In this document: in pieces, positions 49,345 to 59,536 of the stretch | Layout: each line of letters begins with the position of its first letter | How positions within the stretch are numbered: the stretch's first letter is position 1 | Origin: Variovorax boronicumulans | GTDB lineage: Bacteria > Pseudomonadota > Gammaproteobacteria > Burkholderiales > Burkholderiaceae_C | Length of the DNA stretch: 64,000 bases | Reading direction: 5' to 3' | Assembly (NCBI RefSeq): GCF_029892485.1 | Contig: NZ_JARXVG010000001.1 | Span: 868,001-932,000 of the forward strand | Notes under the pieces: generated by a model | Database searches by the model: none | Told to the model about the DNA's origin: nothing | The model's input: the letters and a program-made list of their open reading frames with translations, nothing else | Program-made: the position numbers and the translations under genes

Positions 49345-52002
49345 GTGAAAACAACGCCAGCCACCCCCACCCCCTCGACCAGCGATCTCTCCGGGCACAC
49401 GCCCATGATGGCGCAATATTTAGGCCTGAAAGCGGACCATCCGGACACCCTGCTGTTCTACCGGATGGGCGATTTCTACGAGCTGTTCTGGGCCGATGCC
49501 GAAAAGGCCGCGCGCCTGCTCGACATCACCCTCACCCAGCGCGGCCAGTCGGCCGGCCAGCCGGTGGTGATGTGCGGGGTGCCTTTCCATGCGGTCGATA
49601 CGTACCTTGCCCGGCTCATCAAGCTGGGGGAATCCGTCGCCATCTGCGAGCAGGTGGGCGAGGTCGGCGCGAGCAAGGGGCCGGTGGAGCGCAAGGTGAT
49701 GCGCGTGGTCACGCCGGGCACGCTGACCGATTCGGAACTGCTCAGCGACAAGAGCGAATCGCTGCTGCTCGCGGTGCATGCGGGCACGCGCAATTTCTGC
49801 GGGCTCGCGTGGCTCAGCGTAACGGGCGCCGAACTGCGGCTGGCCGAGTGTCCGGCCGATGCGCTCGAAACATGGATCGCGCGCATCGCACCGAGCGAGC
49901 TGCTGTACAGCGCCGAGGTAACGCCGGCTTTCGAGCAGCGCCTGAAAGCCGCTCGCGCGGCGACGCCGTTCACGCTCTCGATCCGTCCCGCGTGGCAGTT
50001 CGACGGCGGCCTGGGCGAGCGCAAGCTCAGCGAGCAGATGGGCAGCAACAGCCTGGCCGCCTGGAATGCCGAAACGCTCACAAACGCACACGCTGCAGCG
50101 GCCGCGCTGCTGGGCTATGCCGAGCACACGCAGGGCCGCGCGCTCTCTCATGTGCAGCGGCTTTCGGTCGAGCGCGATGGCGACCTCATCGAGCTGCCGC
50201 CCACCACACGGCGCAACCTCGAACTGGTGCAGACGCTGCGCGGCGAAGACTCGCCCACGATGTTCTCGCTGCTCGACACCTGCATGACGGGCATGGGCAG
50301 CCGGCTCGTGAAGCGCTGGCTGCTCTCGCCGCGGCGCGACCGTAGCGAGGCGCAGGCGCGGCTCGAAGCCATCGGCGCGCTGCAGTCCACGGTGCTGGGC
50401 GGCACGGCCGCGCCCTGGCGTACGCTGCGCGAGCAGCTGAAGAACACGAGCGATGTGGAACGCATTGCGGCACGCATCGCGCTGCGCCAGGTGCGCCCGC
50501 GCGAACTGCTGGCGCTGCGCCTGGCGCTCGACAAGGCCGAGCAACTGGCGCCGATCCTCCCCGCGAGTGCCCCGCTGCTGGCCCGCATCGCCGAGCGGCT
50601 CGCGCCGCCGCCGGGCTGCGCCGACCTGCTGATGAGCGCGATCAAGCCCGATCCGTCGGCGCTGGTGCGCGATGGCGGCGTGATCGCCACCGGCCACGAC
50701 GCCGAGCTCGACGAGCTGCGCGCCATCAGCGACAACTGCGACGACTTTCTGCTGAAGCTCGAAATCAGCGAACGCGAGCGCACCGGCATCAGCAACCTGC
50801 GGGTGCAGTTCAACCGGGTGCACGGCTTCTACATCGAGGTGACGCAGAGCGCGCTCTCGAAGGTGCCCGACAACTACCGCCGCCGCCAGACGCTGAAGAA
50901 CGCCGAGCGCTTCATCACGCCCGAGCTGAAGGCCTTCGAAGACAAGGCGCTGAGCGCGCAAGACCGCGCACTCGCCCGCGAGAAGTGGCTCTACGAGCAA
51001 TTGCTCGATGCGCTGCAACCCTCGGTGCCGGCGCTCACGCAGTTGGCCGGCGGCATCGCGACGCTCGATGCGCTGTGCGCGCTGGCCGAGCGCTCGCACA
51101 CGCTGCACTGGCGCGCACCGACTTTCGTGGCGCACCCGTGCATCGAGATCCAGCAGGGGCGGCATCCGGTGGTGGAAGCGCGCCTCGCCGAAAAGTCGTC
51201 GGGCGGCTTCATCGCCAACGACACGCAGCTCGGACCGCAGCAGCGCATGCAGGTCATCACCGGGCCGAACATGGGCGGCAAGTCGACGTACATGCGGCAG
51301 GTGGCGATCATCGTGCTGCTGGCCTCCATCGGCTCGCACGTGCCGGCTGCGGCCTGCCGGCTCGGGCCGATCGATGCGATCCACACGCGCATCGGCGCGG
51401 CGGACGACCTGGCGAATGCGCAGTCGACCTTCATGCTGGAGATGACCGAGGCCGCGCAGATCCTGCACAGCGCCACGGCGCAGTCGCTGGTGCTGATGGA
51501 TGAAATCGGCCGCGGTACCAGCACCTTCGACGGACTGGCGCTGGCCGCGGGCATCGCGGCCCAGCTGCACGACCGCAGCAAGGCCTTCACGCTGTTCGCG
51601 ACCCACTACTTCGAGCTGACCGAGTTCCCGGCCACGCACCACGGCGCAGTGAACATGCATGTGAGCGCGACCGAGGCAGGCCGCGACATCGTGTTCCTGC
51701 ACGAAATGCAGCCCGGTCCGGCCAGCAAGAGCTACGGCATCCAGGTCGCGCGGCTCGCGGGCATGCCGGCGGCCGTGGTCAACCATGCGCGGCAGGCGCT
51801 CGAAGCGCTTGAATCGCAGCATGCGCAAACGCGTGCACAGGTCGACCTGTTTGCGCCCCCTCCGGTGGCCGAGACGCCGCTGTCCAGCGCCGTAGAATCC
51901 GCGCTGGCCGCGCTAGACCCCGACACCATGAGCCCGCGCGAGGCCCTCGACGCGCTCTATGCCCTCCAGAAACTGAACACGCGTGAACGCAGCACCGCCT
52001 GA
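49345..52002 (+). CDS. mutS: DNA mismatch repair protein MutS
   Basis: MutS binds mismatches and starts methyl-directed repair with MutL. The protein has 885 residues from a GTG at 49345; E. coli MutS begins about 20 residues before the same HTPMM motif, so this start fits. The mismatch-reading FYE is in [12 protein letters not shown] (Phe44-Tyr45-Glu46). The ATPase has Walker [10 protein letters not shown], Walker [17 protein letters not shown] and the C-terminal helix region. It is followed by the Anbu gene 28 bp away. Confidence 0.97.
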   Translation: MKTTPATPTPSTSDLSGHTPMMAQYLGLKADHPDTLLFYRMGDFYELFWADAEKAARLLDITLTQRGQSAGQPVVMCGVPFHAVDTYLARLIKLGESVAICEQVGEVGASKGPVERKVMRVVTPGTLTDSELLSDKSESLLLAVHAGTRNFCGLAWLSVTGAELRLAECPADALETWIARIAPSELLYSAEVTPAFEQRLKAARAATPFTLSIRPAWQFDGGLGERKLSEQMGSNSLAAWNAETLTNAHAAAAALLGYAEHTQGRALSHVQRLSVERDGDLIELPPTTRRNLELVQTLRGEDSPTMFSLLDTCMTGMGSRLVKRWLLSPRRDRSEAQARLEAIGALQSTVLGGTAAPWRTLREQLKNTSDVERIAARIALRQVRPRELLALRLALDKAEQLAPILPASAPLLARIAERLAPPPGCADLLMSAIKPDPSALVRDGGVIATGHDAELDELRAISDNCDDFLLKLEISERERTGISNLRVQFNRVHGFYIEVTQSALSKVPDNYRRRQTLKNAERFITPELKAFEDKALSAQDRALAREKWLYEQLLDALQPSVPALTQLAGGIATLDALCALAERSHTLHWRAPTFVAHPCIEIQQGRHPVVEARLAEKSSGGFIANDTQLGPQQRMQVITGPNMGGKSTYMRQVAIIVLLASIGSHVPAAACRLGPIDAIHTRIGAADDLANAQSTFMLEMTEAAQILHSATAQSLVLMDEIGRGTSTFDGLALAAGIAAQLHDRSKAFTLFATHYFELTEFPATHHGAVNMHVSATEAGRDIVFLHEMQPGPASKSYGIQVARLAGMPAAVVNHARQALEALESQHAQTRAQVDLFAPPPVAETPLSSAVESALAALDPDTMSPREALDALYALQKLNTRERSTA

Positions 52003-52030
52003 GCGGGCCTGATTCATGCGAGACGAACTC

Positions 52031-52870
52031 ATGACTTATTGCGTAGGCATCAAACTCAACGCCGGCCTGGTGTTTCTCTCCGACTCGCGCACGAATGCGG
52101 GCGTGGACCACATCAGCACCTTCCGCAAGATGATCGTGTACGAGCAGCCGGGCGACCGGGTGATGGTGCTGCTGTCTTCGGGCAACCTGAGCATTTCGCA
52201 GTCGGTGCGCGAAATTCTCCAGATCGAGGAACTGCGCGAAACCCGTGAAGACGGCTCGCAGGGCGAGCCGATCACCATCTGGAACGCCAAGAGCATGTTC
52301 GATGCCGCCAGGGTGCTCGGCTCGGCGGTGCGCCATGTGTACGACCGCGATGCCGAGGCGCTGAAGCACGCGGGGTTGGATTTCAACGTGTCCTTCATCT
52401 TCGGCGGGCAGGTCAAGGGCGAGGGCATGCGCCTGTTCCTGGTCTACGCCGCGGGCAACTTCATCGAGGCGACCACCGAGACGCCTTATTTCCAGGTGGG
52501 CGAATCGAAGTACGGCAAGCCGGTGCTCGACCGGGTGCTCACGCCCGAAACGCCGCTGGACGAAGCCGCCAAGTGCGCGCTGGTGTCGATGGACTCGACG
52601 ATGAAGTCGAACCTTTCGGTCGGCCTGCCGCTCGACCTGGTGGTGTACGAAGCCAACAAGTTCGAGACCGACCGGGTGATCTGCATCGACGCCGACAACC
52701 CCTACTACCGCATGATGCACAACAGCTGGGGCCAGAAGCTGCGCGAGGTGTTCGACAGCATCGAGGACCCGGTGTGGGACGACAGCCATACCGAGCATCC
52801 GCTGAAGATGCCGGCCACGCGGCACGGCGCGCTGCGCAAGATCTCCACGCCCGACGAAAAGCTCATCTGA
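52031..52870 (+). CDS. Anbu-type proteasome-like peptidase
   Basis: Anbu is a self-compartmentalised Ntn hydrolase related to proteasome and HslV. From MTYCVGIKL the initiator Met is removed to expose Thr1. Asp17 (FLSDSRT) and the basic pair at 31-32 (FRK) are at the expected catalytic distances. The 279-residue length and the long insertion after GSAVRHVYDRDAEALKHAG fit Anbu rather than HslV. An ATG at 52016 would add five residues and block the N-terminal Thr. The usual Anbu partners (transglutaminase, alpha-E and ATP-grasp genes) are not adjacent. Confidence 0.88.
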   Translation: MTYCVGIKLNAGLVFLSDSRTNAGVDHISTFRKMIVYEQPGDRVMVLLSSGNLSISQSVREILQIEELRETREDGSQGEPITIWNAKSMFDAARVLGSAVRHVYDRDAEALKHAGLDFNVSFIFGGQVKGEGMRLFLVYAAGNFIEATTETPYFQVGESKYGKPVLDRVLTPETPLDEAAKCALVSMDSTMKSNLSVGLPLDLVVYEANKFETDRVICIDADNPYYRMMHNSWGQKLREVFDSIEDPVWDDSHTEHPLKMPATRHGALRKISTPDEKLI

Positions 52871-52884
52871 GCCCGGCACCGGCC

Positions 52885-53703
52885 ATGGCCATGCCGCCCG
52901 TCGTCTTCTCGCACGGCAACAGCTTTCCCGCGAGCACCTACCGCGTCGTTCTCGACAGCCTGCGCAACCGCGGCTTCGAGGTCGATGCCATCGAGAAATT
53001 CGGGCACGACCCGAAGTACCCCGTCACCGACAACTGGCCGCACCTCGTGCAGCAGCTGGCCGACTTTGCGCAGGTGCACGCCGACCGCGCGGGCGGGCCG
53101 GTGTTCCTGGTCGGCCATTCGCTCGGCGGCTTCCTGAGCCTGATGTGCGCCGCGCTACACCCGTCGCTCGCGCGCGGCGTGGTGCTGATCGATTCGCCGA
53201 TCCTCGGCGGCTGGCGCGCGAACACGCTCAACGTGGTCAAGCGCACGCCGCTCATGAAAAGCATTTCGCCGGGCGCCATCAGCCGCAAGCGCAGGAACAG
53301 CTGGGTGCACCGCGAGGCGGTGTTCGAGCACTTCCGCAGCAAGAAGGCGTTCGCCAAGTGGGACGAGCAGGTGCTGCACGACTACATCGACCACGGCACC
53401 TTCGACGGCATCGCCGCGGGCGAGGACAGCCGCGAGCTGAGCTTCGACCGCGACGTGGAAACCGCGATCTACAACACCCTGCCCCACAACCTGGGCGCGC
53501 TGCTGCGCAGCCACCCGCTCAAGTGCAAGGCGGCGTTCATCGGCGGGCGGCAGTCGGCCGAGATGAAGCGGGTGGGCATGGCGATGACCGAGCAGGTGAC
53601 CAAGGGGCGCATCGCGATGCTCGACGGTACGCACCTTTTCCCGATGGAAAAGCCGCTGGCCACGGCGGCGGCGGTCGAGGCGGCGCTGCGCAACCTCCTG
53701 TAA
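52885..53703 (+). CDS. Alpha/beta hydrolase
   Basis: This 272-residue protein begins MAMPPVVFSHGNSFPASTY (oxyanion-side HGN loop). It has the nucleophile elbow VGHSLGGFLSLM with Ser near 79, and a late His in the MLDGTHLFPMEKP segment. It is 14 bp downstream of the Anbu gene and probably co-transcribed. Substrate and role are unknown; a link with protein or peptide turnover is speculation from context. Confidence 0.88.
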   Translation: MAMPPVVFSHGNSFPASTYRVVLDSLRNRGFEVDAIEKFGHDPKYPVTDNWPHLVQQLADFAQVHADRAGGPVFLVGHSLGGFLSLMCAALHPSLARGVVLIDSPILGGWRANTLNVVKRTPLMKSISPGAISRKRRNSWVHREAVFEHFRSKKAFAKWDEQVLHDYIDHGTFDGIAAGEDSRELSFDRDVETAIYNTLPHNLGALLRSHPLKCKAAFIGGRQSAEMKRVGMAMTEQVTKGRIAMLDGTHLFPMEKPLATAAAVEAALRNLL

Positions 53704-53900
53704 GGCGGGGGCGGCGTTCGACGCGGGCGTGGGGTTAATCCCTATGCATCGGCTGCAATGACCATTGCGCGAACTCCCGCCTCACATTTCTTGAGCAAGG
53801 CGTTCCAGTTAGCGCGATAGTTCCTGCTCCCTTCAGGGTTTCTGTTTTCATTTGCTGGACTTGCGGATACAAATGGAAATAGTCCCTGACAATTTCGCGA

Positions 53901-54659
53901 ATGAGTAAAAACGTCTTATCGGGTCAGGTCGCGTCCAGAATCTCGCCCCACATGACCAATTTGCAGCTGGATGACGTCGAAGCCGTTTCCCTGAGTCCCG
54001 CGCTGGTGGTCGAGGACGACCCGGCCATGCGCGAGCGGCTGGGCTACGTGCTGTCCACGCTCGGCTGCGACGAGCCGCAGATCGCCTGGGCCGAGAGCGT
54101 GGCTTCGGCCAAGGCCTTGCTCGACGAGCAGGACTTCGGCATCGCGCTGGTCGACATCGGCCTGCCCGACGGCAGCGGCGTAGATCTCATCGAGTGGATG
54201 CAGGCGAAACATCCCGGGATTCCCGCAGTAGCGGTCTCGGCCTGGCGCACCGAGGAAATCATCTTTGCGGCGCTGCGGGCGGGCGCCATCGGCTACCTCC
54301 TGAAGGAACGCGACGATCTCGAACTGAGCATCGCGCTGCGCAGCATCGAGCAAGGCGGCGCGCCGATCGATCCGGCGATCGCGCGGCGCATCCTCGGCTG
54401 GCTCGCAACGCAGCAGCCATCGCTGTCCGCGATGCTGGCCGCCGATGCGCCGCCTCCCCTGCCCGTGGCGCTGACGCCGCGCGAACGCAAGATCCTCGAG
54501 CTGGTCGCGCAGGGGCTGAGCAACCGCGACATGGCCGAATCGCTGTCGATCTCGCGGCTCACGGTGGAATGCCACACCAAGAACATCTACCGCAAGCTGG
54601 CTGTCACCTCGCGCACCGAGGCGCTGTACCAGGGGCGCAGGCACGGCCTGTTGCGCTGA
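53901..54659 (+). CDS. NarL/FixJ-type response regulator
   Basis: This 252-residue response regulator has an unusual N-terminal extension of about 34 residues before the receiver domain (LVVEDDPAMRERLGYVL). The phospho-acceptor Asp is in LVDIGLPDGSGVDL (about residue 80). The C-terminal LuxR-type helix-turn-helix reads LTPRERKILELVAQGLSNRDMAESLSISRLTVECH. No histidine kinase is adjacent. The ATG at 53901 is used; MTNLQLD at 53952 is also possible. The 53704-53900 gap holds no gene. Confidence 0.9.
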   Translation: MSKNVLSGQVASRISPHMTNLQLDDVEAVSLSPALVVEDDPAMRERLGYVLSTLGCDEPQIAWAESVASAKALLDEQDFGIALVDIGLPDGSGVDLIEWMQAKHPGIPAVAVSAWRTEEIIFAALRAGAIGYLLKERDDLELSIALRSIEQGGAPIDPAIARRILGWLATQQPSLSAMLAADAPPPLPVALTPRERKILELVAQGLSNRDMAESLSISRLTVECHTKNIYRKLAVTSRTEALYQGRRHGLLR

Positions 54660-54710
54660 GCGATGTGCCCAGCCACAGCGCAGGCCTGAGCGCCGGACAG
54701 GATCGCCCGA

Positions 54711-55538
54711 TCAGTCCGCCCAGACCACCGTGCCGGTCCACGCCGTCACCAGCACCACGATGCCGAAGGCGATGCGGTACCAGGCGAACGGAATGAAGTT
54801 GTGGGTGCTGATGAACTTCAGCAGCCAGCGCACGCACAGCCACGCGCTGATGAATGAGAACACGAGGCCCACGGCAAACAGCGGGATGTCGGCCGCCGAC
54901 AGCAGCGCGCGCTCCTTGTAGACGCTGTACGCGCCGGCACCGATCAGCGTCGGAATGGCCAGAAAGAACGAGAAATCGGTCGCCGCCTGGCGCGAGAGGC
55001 CCAGCAGCATGCCGCCGATGATGGTCGAGCCGCTGCGGCTGGTGCCCGGAATCATCGCGAAGCACTGCACCAGGCCCACCTTGAGCGCATCCCATGGCGT
55101 GAGGTCGTCCACGTGCTCGACGCGCACGGAGCCCGGTGGCCGTTTCTCGGCCCACAGGATGATGAAGCCGCCGATGATGAAGGTGCTGGCCACCACGGTC
55201 GGGATGAACAGGTGCGCCTTGATGACCTTGCCGAACAGCAGGCCCAGCACCACGGCGGGCAGGAAGCCGATGAGGATGTTCAGCGCCAGGCGCCGCGCCT
55301 TCGGCTGCCGCGGCAGCGCCACGACGGTCGACTTGATCTTCTGCCAGTACACCAGGATCACCGCGAAGATCGCGCCGGTCTGGATGGCGATTTCGAAGAC
55401 CTTGCCCCGGTTGTCGCCGAAGCCGCCGAGCAGCGACCCCGCAAGAATCAGATGGCCTGTCGACGAAATCGGCAGGAACTCGGTCAGCCCTTCGACGATG
55501 CCCATGATGGCGGCCTTGACCAGCAAAACAATATCCAC
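54711..55538 (-). CDS. uppP: Undecaprenyl-diphosphatase UppP
   Basis: UppP recycles the lipid carrier of cell-wall synthesis and gives bacitracin tolerance. The protein has 275 residues and about eight helices. The catalytic [15 protein letters not shown] (Glu16, Glu20, His29) and PGTSRSGST motifs are intact. The GTG at 55538 is the start because GAAGGAG lies 5 nt upstream; an ATG at 55562 would put that site inside the gene. It converges with the NarL-type gene. Confidence 0.95.
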   Translation of the reverse strand: MDIVLLVKAAIMGIVEGLTEFLPISSTGHLILAGSLLGGFGDNRGKVFEIAIQTGAIFAVILVYWQKIKSTVVALPRQPKARRLALNILIGFLPAVVLGLLFGKVIKAHLFIPTVVASTFIIGGFIILWAEKRPPGSVRVEHVDDLTPWDALKVGLVQCFAMIPGTSRSGSTIIGGMLLGLSRQAATDFSFFLAIPTLIGAGAYSVYKERALLSAADIPLFAVGLVFSFISAWLCVRWLLKFISTHNFIPFAWYRIAFGIVVLVTAWTGTVVWAD

Positions 55539-55694
55539 GCGTACTCCTTCAAAGAACACCAATTATGGCGAGGGCATCGGTCAGTTTCGGTTCAGGCGCC
55601 GGGGAGTACCGAATACCTAGTTTTAGGGATGTTCACCCCCGGGCCATCGGCACATATTGGACGCTGACCATCGATATGCCCCAGGAGCCCTGCC

Positions 55695-56567
55695 ATGCGA
55701 ACGTTGACCCCGACGGGCGAACGCGAATCGACCGCCCATGACCACGGCAGGGACCGGCTGAAGGCGCCCCTCGCGATCGAGCGGGAGCAGTGCGAATCGA
55801 TGCGGCGCGTGACCGGGGCGACCGGCGCCTCGGCGCACGAACTCAAGCTGCTGATGCAGCGGCTGGTCGACATCGACCGCTCGGGCAAGAGCGCGGGCAT
55901 CGTCGCGCAGGGCAACATCGCAGCGGACAGGATCGAGGCCGAGGTCCAACTGCCCGACCTGGGCGACGGCAGCATCGCCGAGCAGCAGGCCGAGGCCTGC
56001 CAGCGCATCGATTTCAGCCTGCTCGAGCCCCTGAACCCGGCGCACGACAAGAAGTGGTACGCGCGCTGGAAGTTCTGGAGCTTCATCCTCGGCGCGGCCG
56101 GGCCGGTGGCCTCGCTCACGCTGCAGGGCCTGGCGCTGCGCCCGAGCGAACCCGAAGACGCGCACGCCGACCTCGTGGCCAAGGCGCGCAAGGTGCTGGA
56201 GAGCTGGCGCCGCACCTCCGATCCGCTCTTCTGGTCGGCCGTCGAGGACTATGTGCGGCAGCAGGCCTTCTCGCTCGAAACGCAGGCCTACCTCATGCAC
56301 TGCATCGCGGCCGTGTTCAGCGGCGACACGATGAAGCTGTCGAACGAACAGAGCGAGCAGCTCGCCGGCCTTGTCACCCAGACCTACCTCGATGCGCTCG
56401 GCACCGCGGCCACCATGCCTTCGTCGGACATCTACCGGTGCCTGGCCGAAGGCCTGGAGGCGACCGACCGCGAGACGGGCCTGCGCCGCATGCTGGGCCG
56501 CAGCGATGCGGCGCAGATCGCGATGACCACGCTGGTCAACGCCATCGGCCACGGCGGCTCACACTGA
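55695..56567 (+). CDS. Hypothetical protein, 290 residues
   Basis: I do not recognise this family. The ATG at 55695 has AGGAG in the preceding CAGGAGCCCTGCC. The N-terminal 110 residues are soluble and charged. One hydrophobic segment lies at about residues 128-147 (FWSFILGAAGPVASLTLQGLAL), and a helical C-terminal domain follows. A single-pass membrane protein is likely. Its last 9 bases overlap the converging racemase-like gene. Confidence 0.75.
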   Translation: MRTLTPTGERESTAHDHGRDRLKAPLAIEREQCESMRRVTGATGASAHELKLLMQRLVDIDRSGKSAGIVAQGNIAADRIEAEVQLPDLGDGSIAEQQAEACQRIDFSLLEPLNPAHDKKWYARWKFWSFILGAAGPVASLTLQGLALRPSEPEDAHADLVAKARKVLESWRRTSDPLFWSAVEDYVRQQAFSLETQAYLMHCIAAVFSGDTMKLSNEQSEQLAGLVTQTYLDALGTAATMPSSDIYRCLAEGLEATDRETGLRRMLGRSDAAQIAMTTLVNAIGHGGSH

Positions 56568-57197
56568 GCGCCGCAGGGCGCGCACGGCGCTGTCGACCGT
56601 CGTGAGCACCGGCAGACCGCTGGCCTGCTCGCACGCGGCACGGGCGCGCGCCATGCTGAACTGCGCGAGGGCGATGCGCGTGCAGCCGCGATCGCGCAGC
56701 GCCGCAGCCTGCGAGGCAATCAATGCGTCGTGCCGCTGCGTGTCTCCTGCATTCAGCGCATCGAGCGCGCCCTCGGCCAGCGCCAGTTCCAGCGCGGTGC
56801 CGACCGGAAACTCGGGCGGCATCGAAGCCAGCGTGGGCGCGAACGTCGCGACCAACCCCAGCCGCCCTTCCCCCTGCATCGCCTCGGCAATCATGGCCTC
56901 GTTGGGCTTGAGCACCGGAATGCCCGCATGCCGCCGCGCCACCGCCTCGATGCACGGCCCAAAGGCCGAGCAGGTAAAGAGGATGCCTTCGGCGCCGGTA
57001 TCGACCGCGTACTGCGCGAGGCGCTGAAAGCGCTCGTGCATCGCGGCATCCAGTCCGCGCCCATTGCGTGCGAGATCGGCCGAAAGGCTGTCGTCGAGCA
57101 GGTTCATGCGCACCGCCTCGGGCCAGTCGCGCGCGAAGGCTTCGTTGATGGGTGCGACCGAATGCGAGAGCGCGTGGATGAGGGCGATGCGTGTCAT
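56559..57197 (-). CDS. Aspartate/glutamate racemase-like protein (second catalytic Cys missing)
   Basis: This 212-residue protein has the Asp/Glu/hydantoin racemase fold. The first catalytic motif is kept (GILFTCSAFGP, Cys76, with an extra Cys82). At the second site, family members have a 'LGCxGM' Cys near residue 180, but here the sequence reads IALAQFSMA; the nearest cysteine is Cys172, eight residues earlier. It may therefore be a decarboxylase, isomerase or lyase of this superfamily. It is 12 bp downstream of an ABC binding-protein gene on the same strand. Confidence 0.82.
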   Translation of the reverse strand: MTRIALIHALSHSVAPINEAFARDWPEAVRMNLLDDSLSADLARNGRGLDAAMHERFQRLAQYAVDTGAEGILFTCSAFGPCIEAVARRHAGIPVLKPNEAMIAEAMQGEGRLGLVATFAPTLASMPPEFPVGTALELALAEGALDALNAGDTQRHDALIASQAAALRDRGCTRIALAQFSMARARAACEQASGLPVLTTVDSAVRALRRSV

Positions 57198-57209
57198 GAA
57201 TTCAGGCGG

Positions 57210-58121
57210 TCAGATGCCCTTGGAAGACGGATTGGCGAAGGCCTCCTTCGTCTCGGCATTGAGCGGGTAGTTGATGTTGATGCCCTTCGGCGGAATCGGC
57301 GACATGAACCAGGTGGCATAGAGCTTTTCCATCTCGCCCGACTTCATCATGCCCGACACCACGCGGTCCACCAGCGCCTTGAAGGCCGGATCGTCCTTGC
57401 GGAACATCAGCGACTGGTTCTCGGTGCGCAGGCTCTCGCCGGTGATGATGAAGTCCTTCGGATTGCGCGCATTCGCGATTTGCCCGGCCAGCAGGATGTC
57501 GTCGAGCACGAAGGCCTGCGCGCGGCCGCTCTCCACCAGCAGGAACGAATCGCTGTGGTCCTTGCCCGCGAGGTTGGTCACCTCCAGGCTGCGGCCGCGG
57601 TCGGCCTCGCGCAGCAGGCGGAACGAGGTGGTGCCGCTGGTGGTCGCCACCGTCTTGCCCTGCAGGTCGGCAATGGCCTTGATGCCCGAATCGGCCTTCA
57701 CCAGCATGCGCACGTTGTAGCGAAAGATGTCGGGCGAGAACGCCACCTGCTTCTGGCGATCGACCAGGTTGGTGGTGGAGCCGCACTCGATGTCCACCGT
57801 GCCGTTCTGCACCAGCGGAATGCGGTTGGCCGAGGTCACGGCCTGGTACTTGATCTCGACGGCCGGCAGCTTCAGCTCGGTCTTCACCGCCTCGACGATG
57901 CGCTTGCAGATCTCGATGCTGTAGCCCACGGGCTTCAGGTTGTTGTCGAGGTACGAGAAGCCGAACGACGACTCTCGATAGCCGAAGGTGATGGCGCCGC
58001 TCGCCTTGATCTTGGCGAGCGTGTCGTTCTCCTGTGCATGGGCGGCGGCGAAGGGCAGCAGGGTGCAGGCCACCGCGAGGGCGGCAGCACCGAAGGAAAT
58101 CGGCAGACGTGGCTTGGGCAT
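57210..58121 (-). CDS. Amino acid ABC transporter substrate-binding protein (GltI type)
   Basis: This 303-residue periplasmic protein has a signal peptide ending AHAQ and the family 3 binding fold. Landmarks are ITFGYRESSFGFSYLDNNLKPVGYSIEIC near residue 44, ECGSTTNLVDRQKQVAFS near 112 and GKTVATTSGTTSF near 150. These resemble the glutamate/aspartate binder GltI. The start at 58121 has GAGGAG 8 nt upstream. No permease or ATPase gene is in the window. Confidence 0.92.
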   Translation of the reverse strand: MPKPRLPISFGAAALAVACTLLPFAAAHAQENDTLAKIKASGAITFGYRESSFGFSYLDNNLKPVGYSIEICKRIVEAVKTELKLPAVEIKYQAVTSANRIPLVQNGTVDIECGSTTNLVDRQKQVAFSPDIFRYNVRMLVKADSGIKAIADLQGKTVATTSGTTSFRLLREADRGRSLEVTNLAGKDHSDSFLLVESGRAQAFVLDDILLAGQIANARNPKDFIITGESLRTENQSLMFRKDDPAFKALVDRVVSGMMKSGEMEKLYATWFMSPIPPKGININYPLNAETKEAFANPSSKGI

Positions 58122-58179
58122 GGAGGCGCTCCTCGGGACGGCGGGTTGAAGAAAACGGCGAAGGGAAGCGGGGTCGCTG

Positions 58180-59514
58180 TCAGCGCGCGGCGGCACGCGT
58201 CACCGCATCGATGGAAGCCGCGAGACAGGCGGCGATTTCGTGCAGGTCCTCGCGCGTGGCGATGAAGGGCGGTGCGAGCAGCACGTGGTCGCCCTGGCGT
58301 CCGTCGACGGTGCCGCCGAAGGGATAGCACAGCAGGCCGCGCGACATCGCGTCCTTCTTGATGAGCGCATGGACCTTGAGCGACGGATCGAACGGCGCCT
58401 TGCTCGCGCGGTCGGCGACCAGCTCGATGCCCCAGAAAAAGCCGCGGCCGCGGATGTCGCCCACATGCGGGTGATGGCCCAGCGCGTCAGCCAGCATCGC
58501 GCCGAAGGCCACGCCGTCTTCGCGCACCTTGGCGACGAGGCCGTCGCGCCGGATCACCTGCTGCGCCGCGAGCGCAGCCGCGCAGGCCATCGGATGGCCG
58601 AGGTAGGTGTGGCCGTGCTGGAAGAAGCCGCTGCCCTTGGACATGGCCTCGACGATCTTTTGCTGCGCCAGCACCGCGCCAATGGGCTGGTAACCGCCGC
58701 CCAGGCCCTTGGCGATGGTGATCAGGTCGGGCACGACGCCCTCCTGCTCGCAGGCATGCAGCGAGCCGGTGCGGCCCATGCCGCACATCACTTCGTCGAG
58801 GATCAGCAGCACGCCGTACCTGTCGCACACGGCGCGCACCGCCTTGAAGTAGCCAAGCACGGGCGTGAGCACGCCGGCCGTGGCGCCGCCCACCGTTTCG
58901 GCGACGAAGGCGATCACGCGATCGGCGCCCTGCGCGACGATGGCGGCTTCGAGTTCGGCCGCGAGGCGCAGGCCGTATTGCTCGGCGCTCTCGTCGGCAT
59001 GCTGCTCGCGGTACGGATAGCACGGTGCCACATGCGTGGCCGGCACGAGGATCGGCGCGAACGGCTCGCGGCGCCATGCATTGCCGCCCACCGCGAGCGC
59101 GCCCAGCGTGTTGCCGTGGTAGCTCTGGCGGCGCGCGATGAAGTGCGTGCGCTGCGGCTGGCCGATCTCCACGAAATACTGGCGCGCCATCTTGAGCGCC
59201 GACTCCACCGCCTCGGAACCGCCGCTCACCAGGTACACGTGGCTCATGCCCTCGGGCGCGGAGCCGATCAGCTCGTCGGCCAGCTGCTCGGCCACTTCGC
59301 TGGTGAAGAAGCTGGTGTGGGCATAGGCCAGCTTGTCGAGCTGCGCATGCATGGCGGCCAGCACCTCGGGGTGCGCGTGGCCCAGCGACGAGACGGCTGC
59401 GCCGCCCGAAGCATCGAGGTACTCGCGCCCTTCGGCGTCGCGGATGAACATACCCTTGGAGCCAGCTGCAACGGGCGGGGTCTGGCGAAGGTGGCGGTGA
59501 AAGACGTGCGTCAT
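58180..59514 (-). CDS. Class III PLP-dependent aminotransferase
   Basis: This 444-residue aminotransferase uses pyridoxal phosphate. The N-terminus is MTHVFHRHL, with SGGSEAVESALKMARQY and SYHGNTLGALAVGG before the active site. LILDEVMCGMGRTG holds the phosphate-side Asp, and TIAKGLGGGYQPIGAVLA has the Schiff-base Lys. Relatives act on omega- or beta-amino acids. It is 58 bp upstream of the ABC binding-protein gene on the same strand and faces the RpiR regulator. Confidence 0.93.
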   Translation of the reverse strand: MTHVFHRHLRQTPPVAAGSKGMFIRDAEGREYLDASGGAAVSSLGHAHPEVLAAMHAQLDKLAYAHTSFFTSEVAEQLADELIGSAPEGMSHVYLVSGGSEAVESALKMARQYFVEIGQPQRTHFIARRQSYHGNTLGALAVGGNAWRREPFAPILVPATHVAPCYPYREQHADESAEQYGLRLAAELEAAIVAQGADRVIAFVAETVGGATAGVLTPVLGYFKAVRAVCDRYGVLLILDEVMCGMGRTGSLHACEQEGVVPDLITIAKGLGGGYQPIGAVLAQQKIVEAMSKGSGFFQHGHTYLGHPMACAAALAAQQVIRRDGLVAKVREDGVAFGAMLADALGHHPHVGDIRGRGFFWGIELVADRASKAPFDPSLKVHALIKKDAMSRGLLCYPFGGTVDGRQGDHVLLAPPFIATREDLHEIAACLAASIDAVTRAAAR

Positions 59515-59536
59515 GGCGGCGAATCCCGGAACAGTC

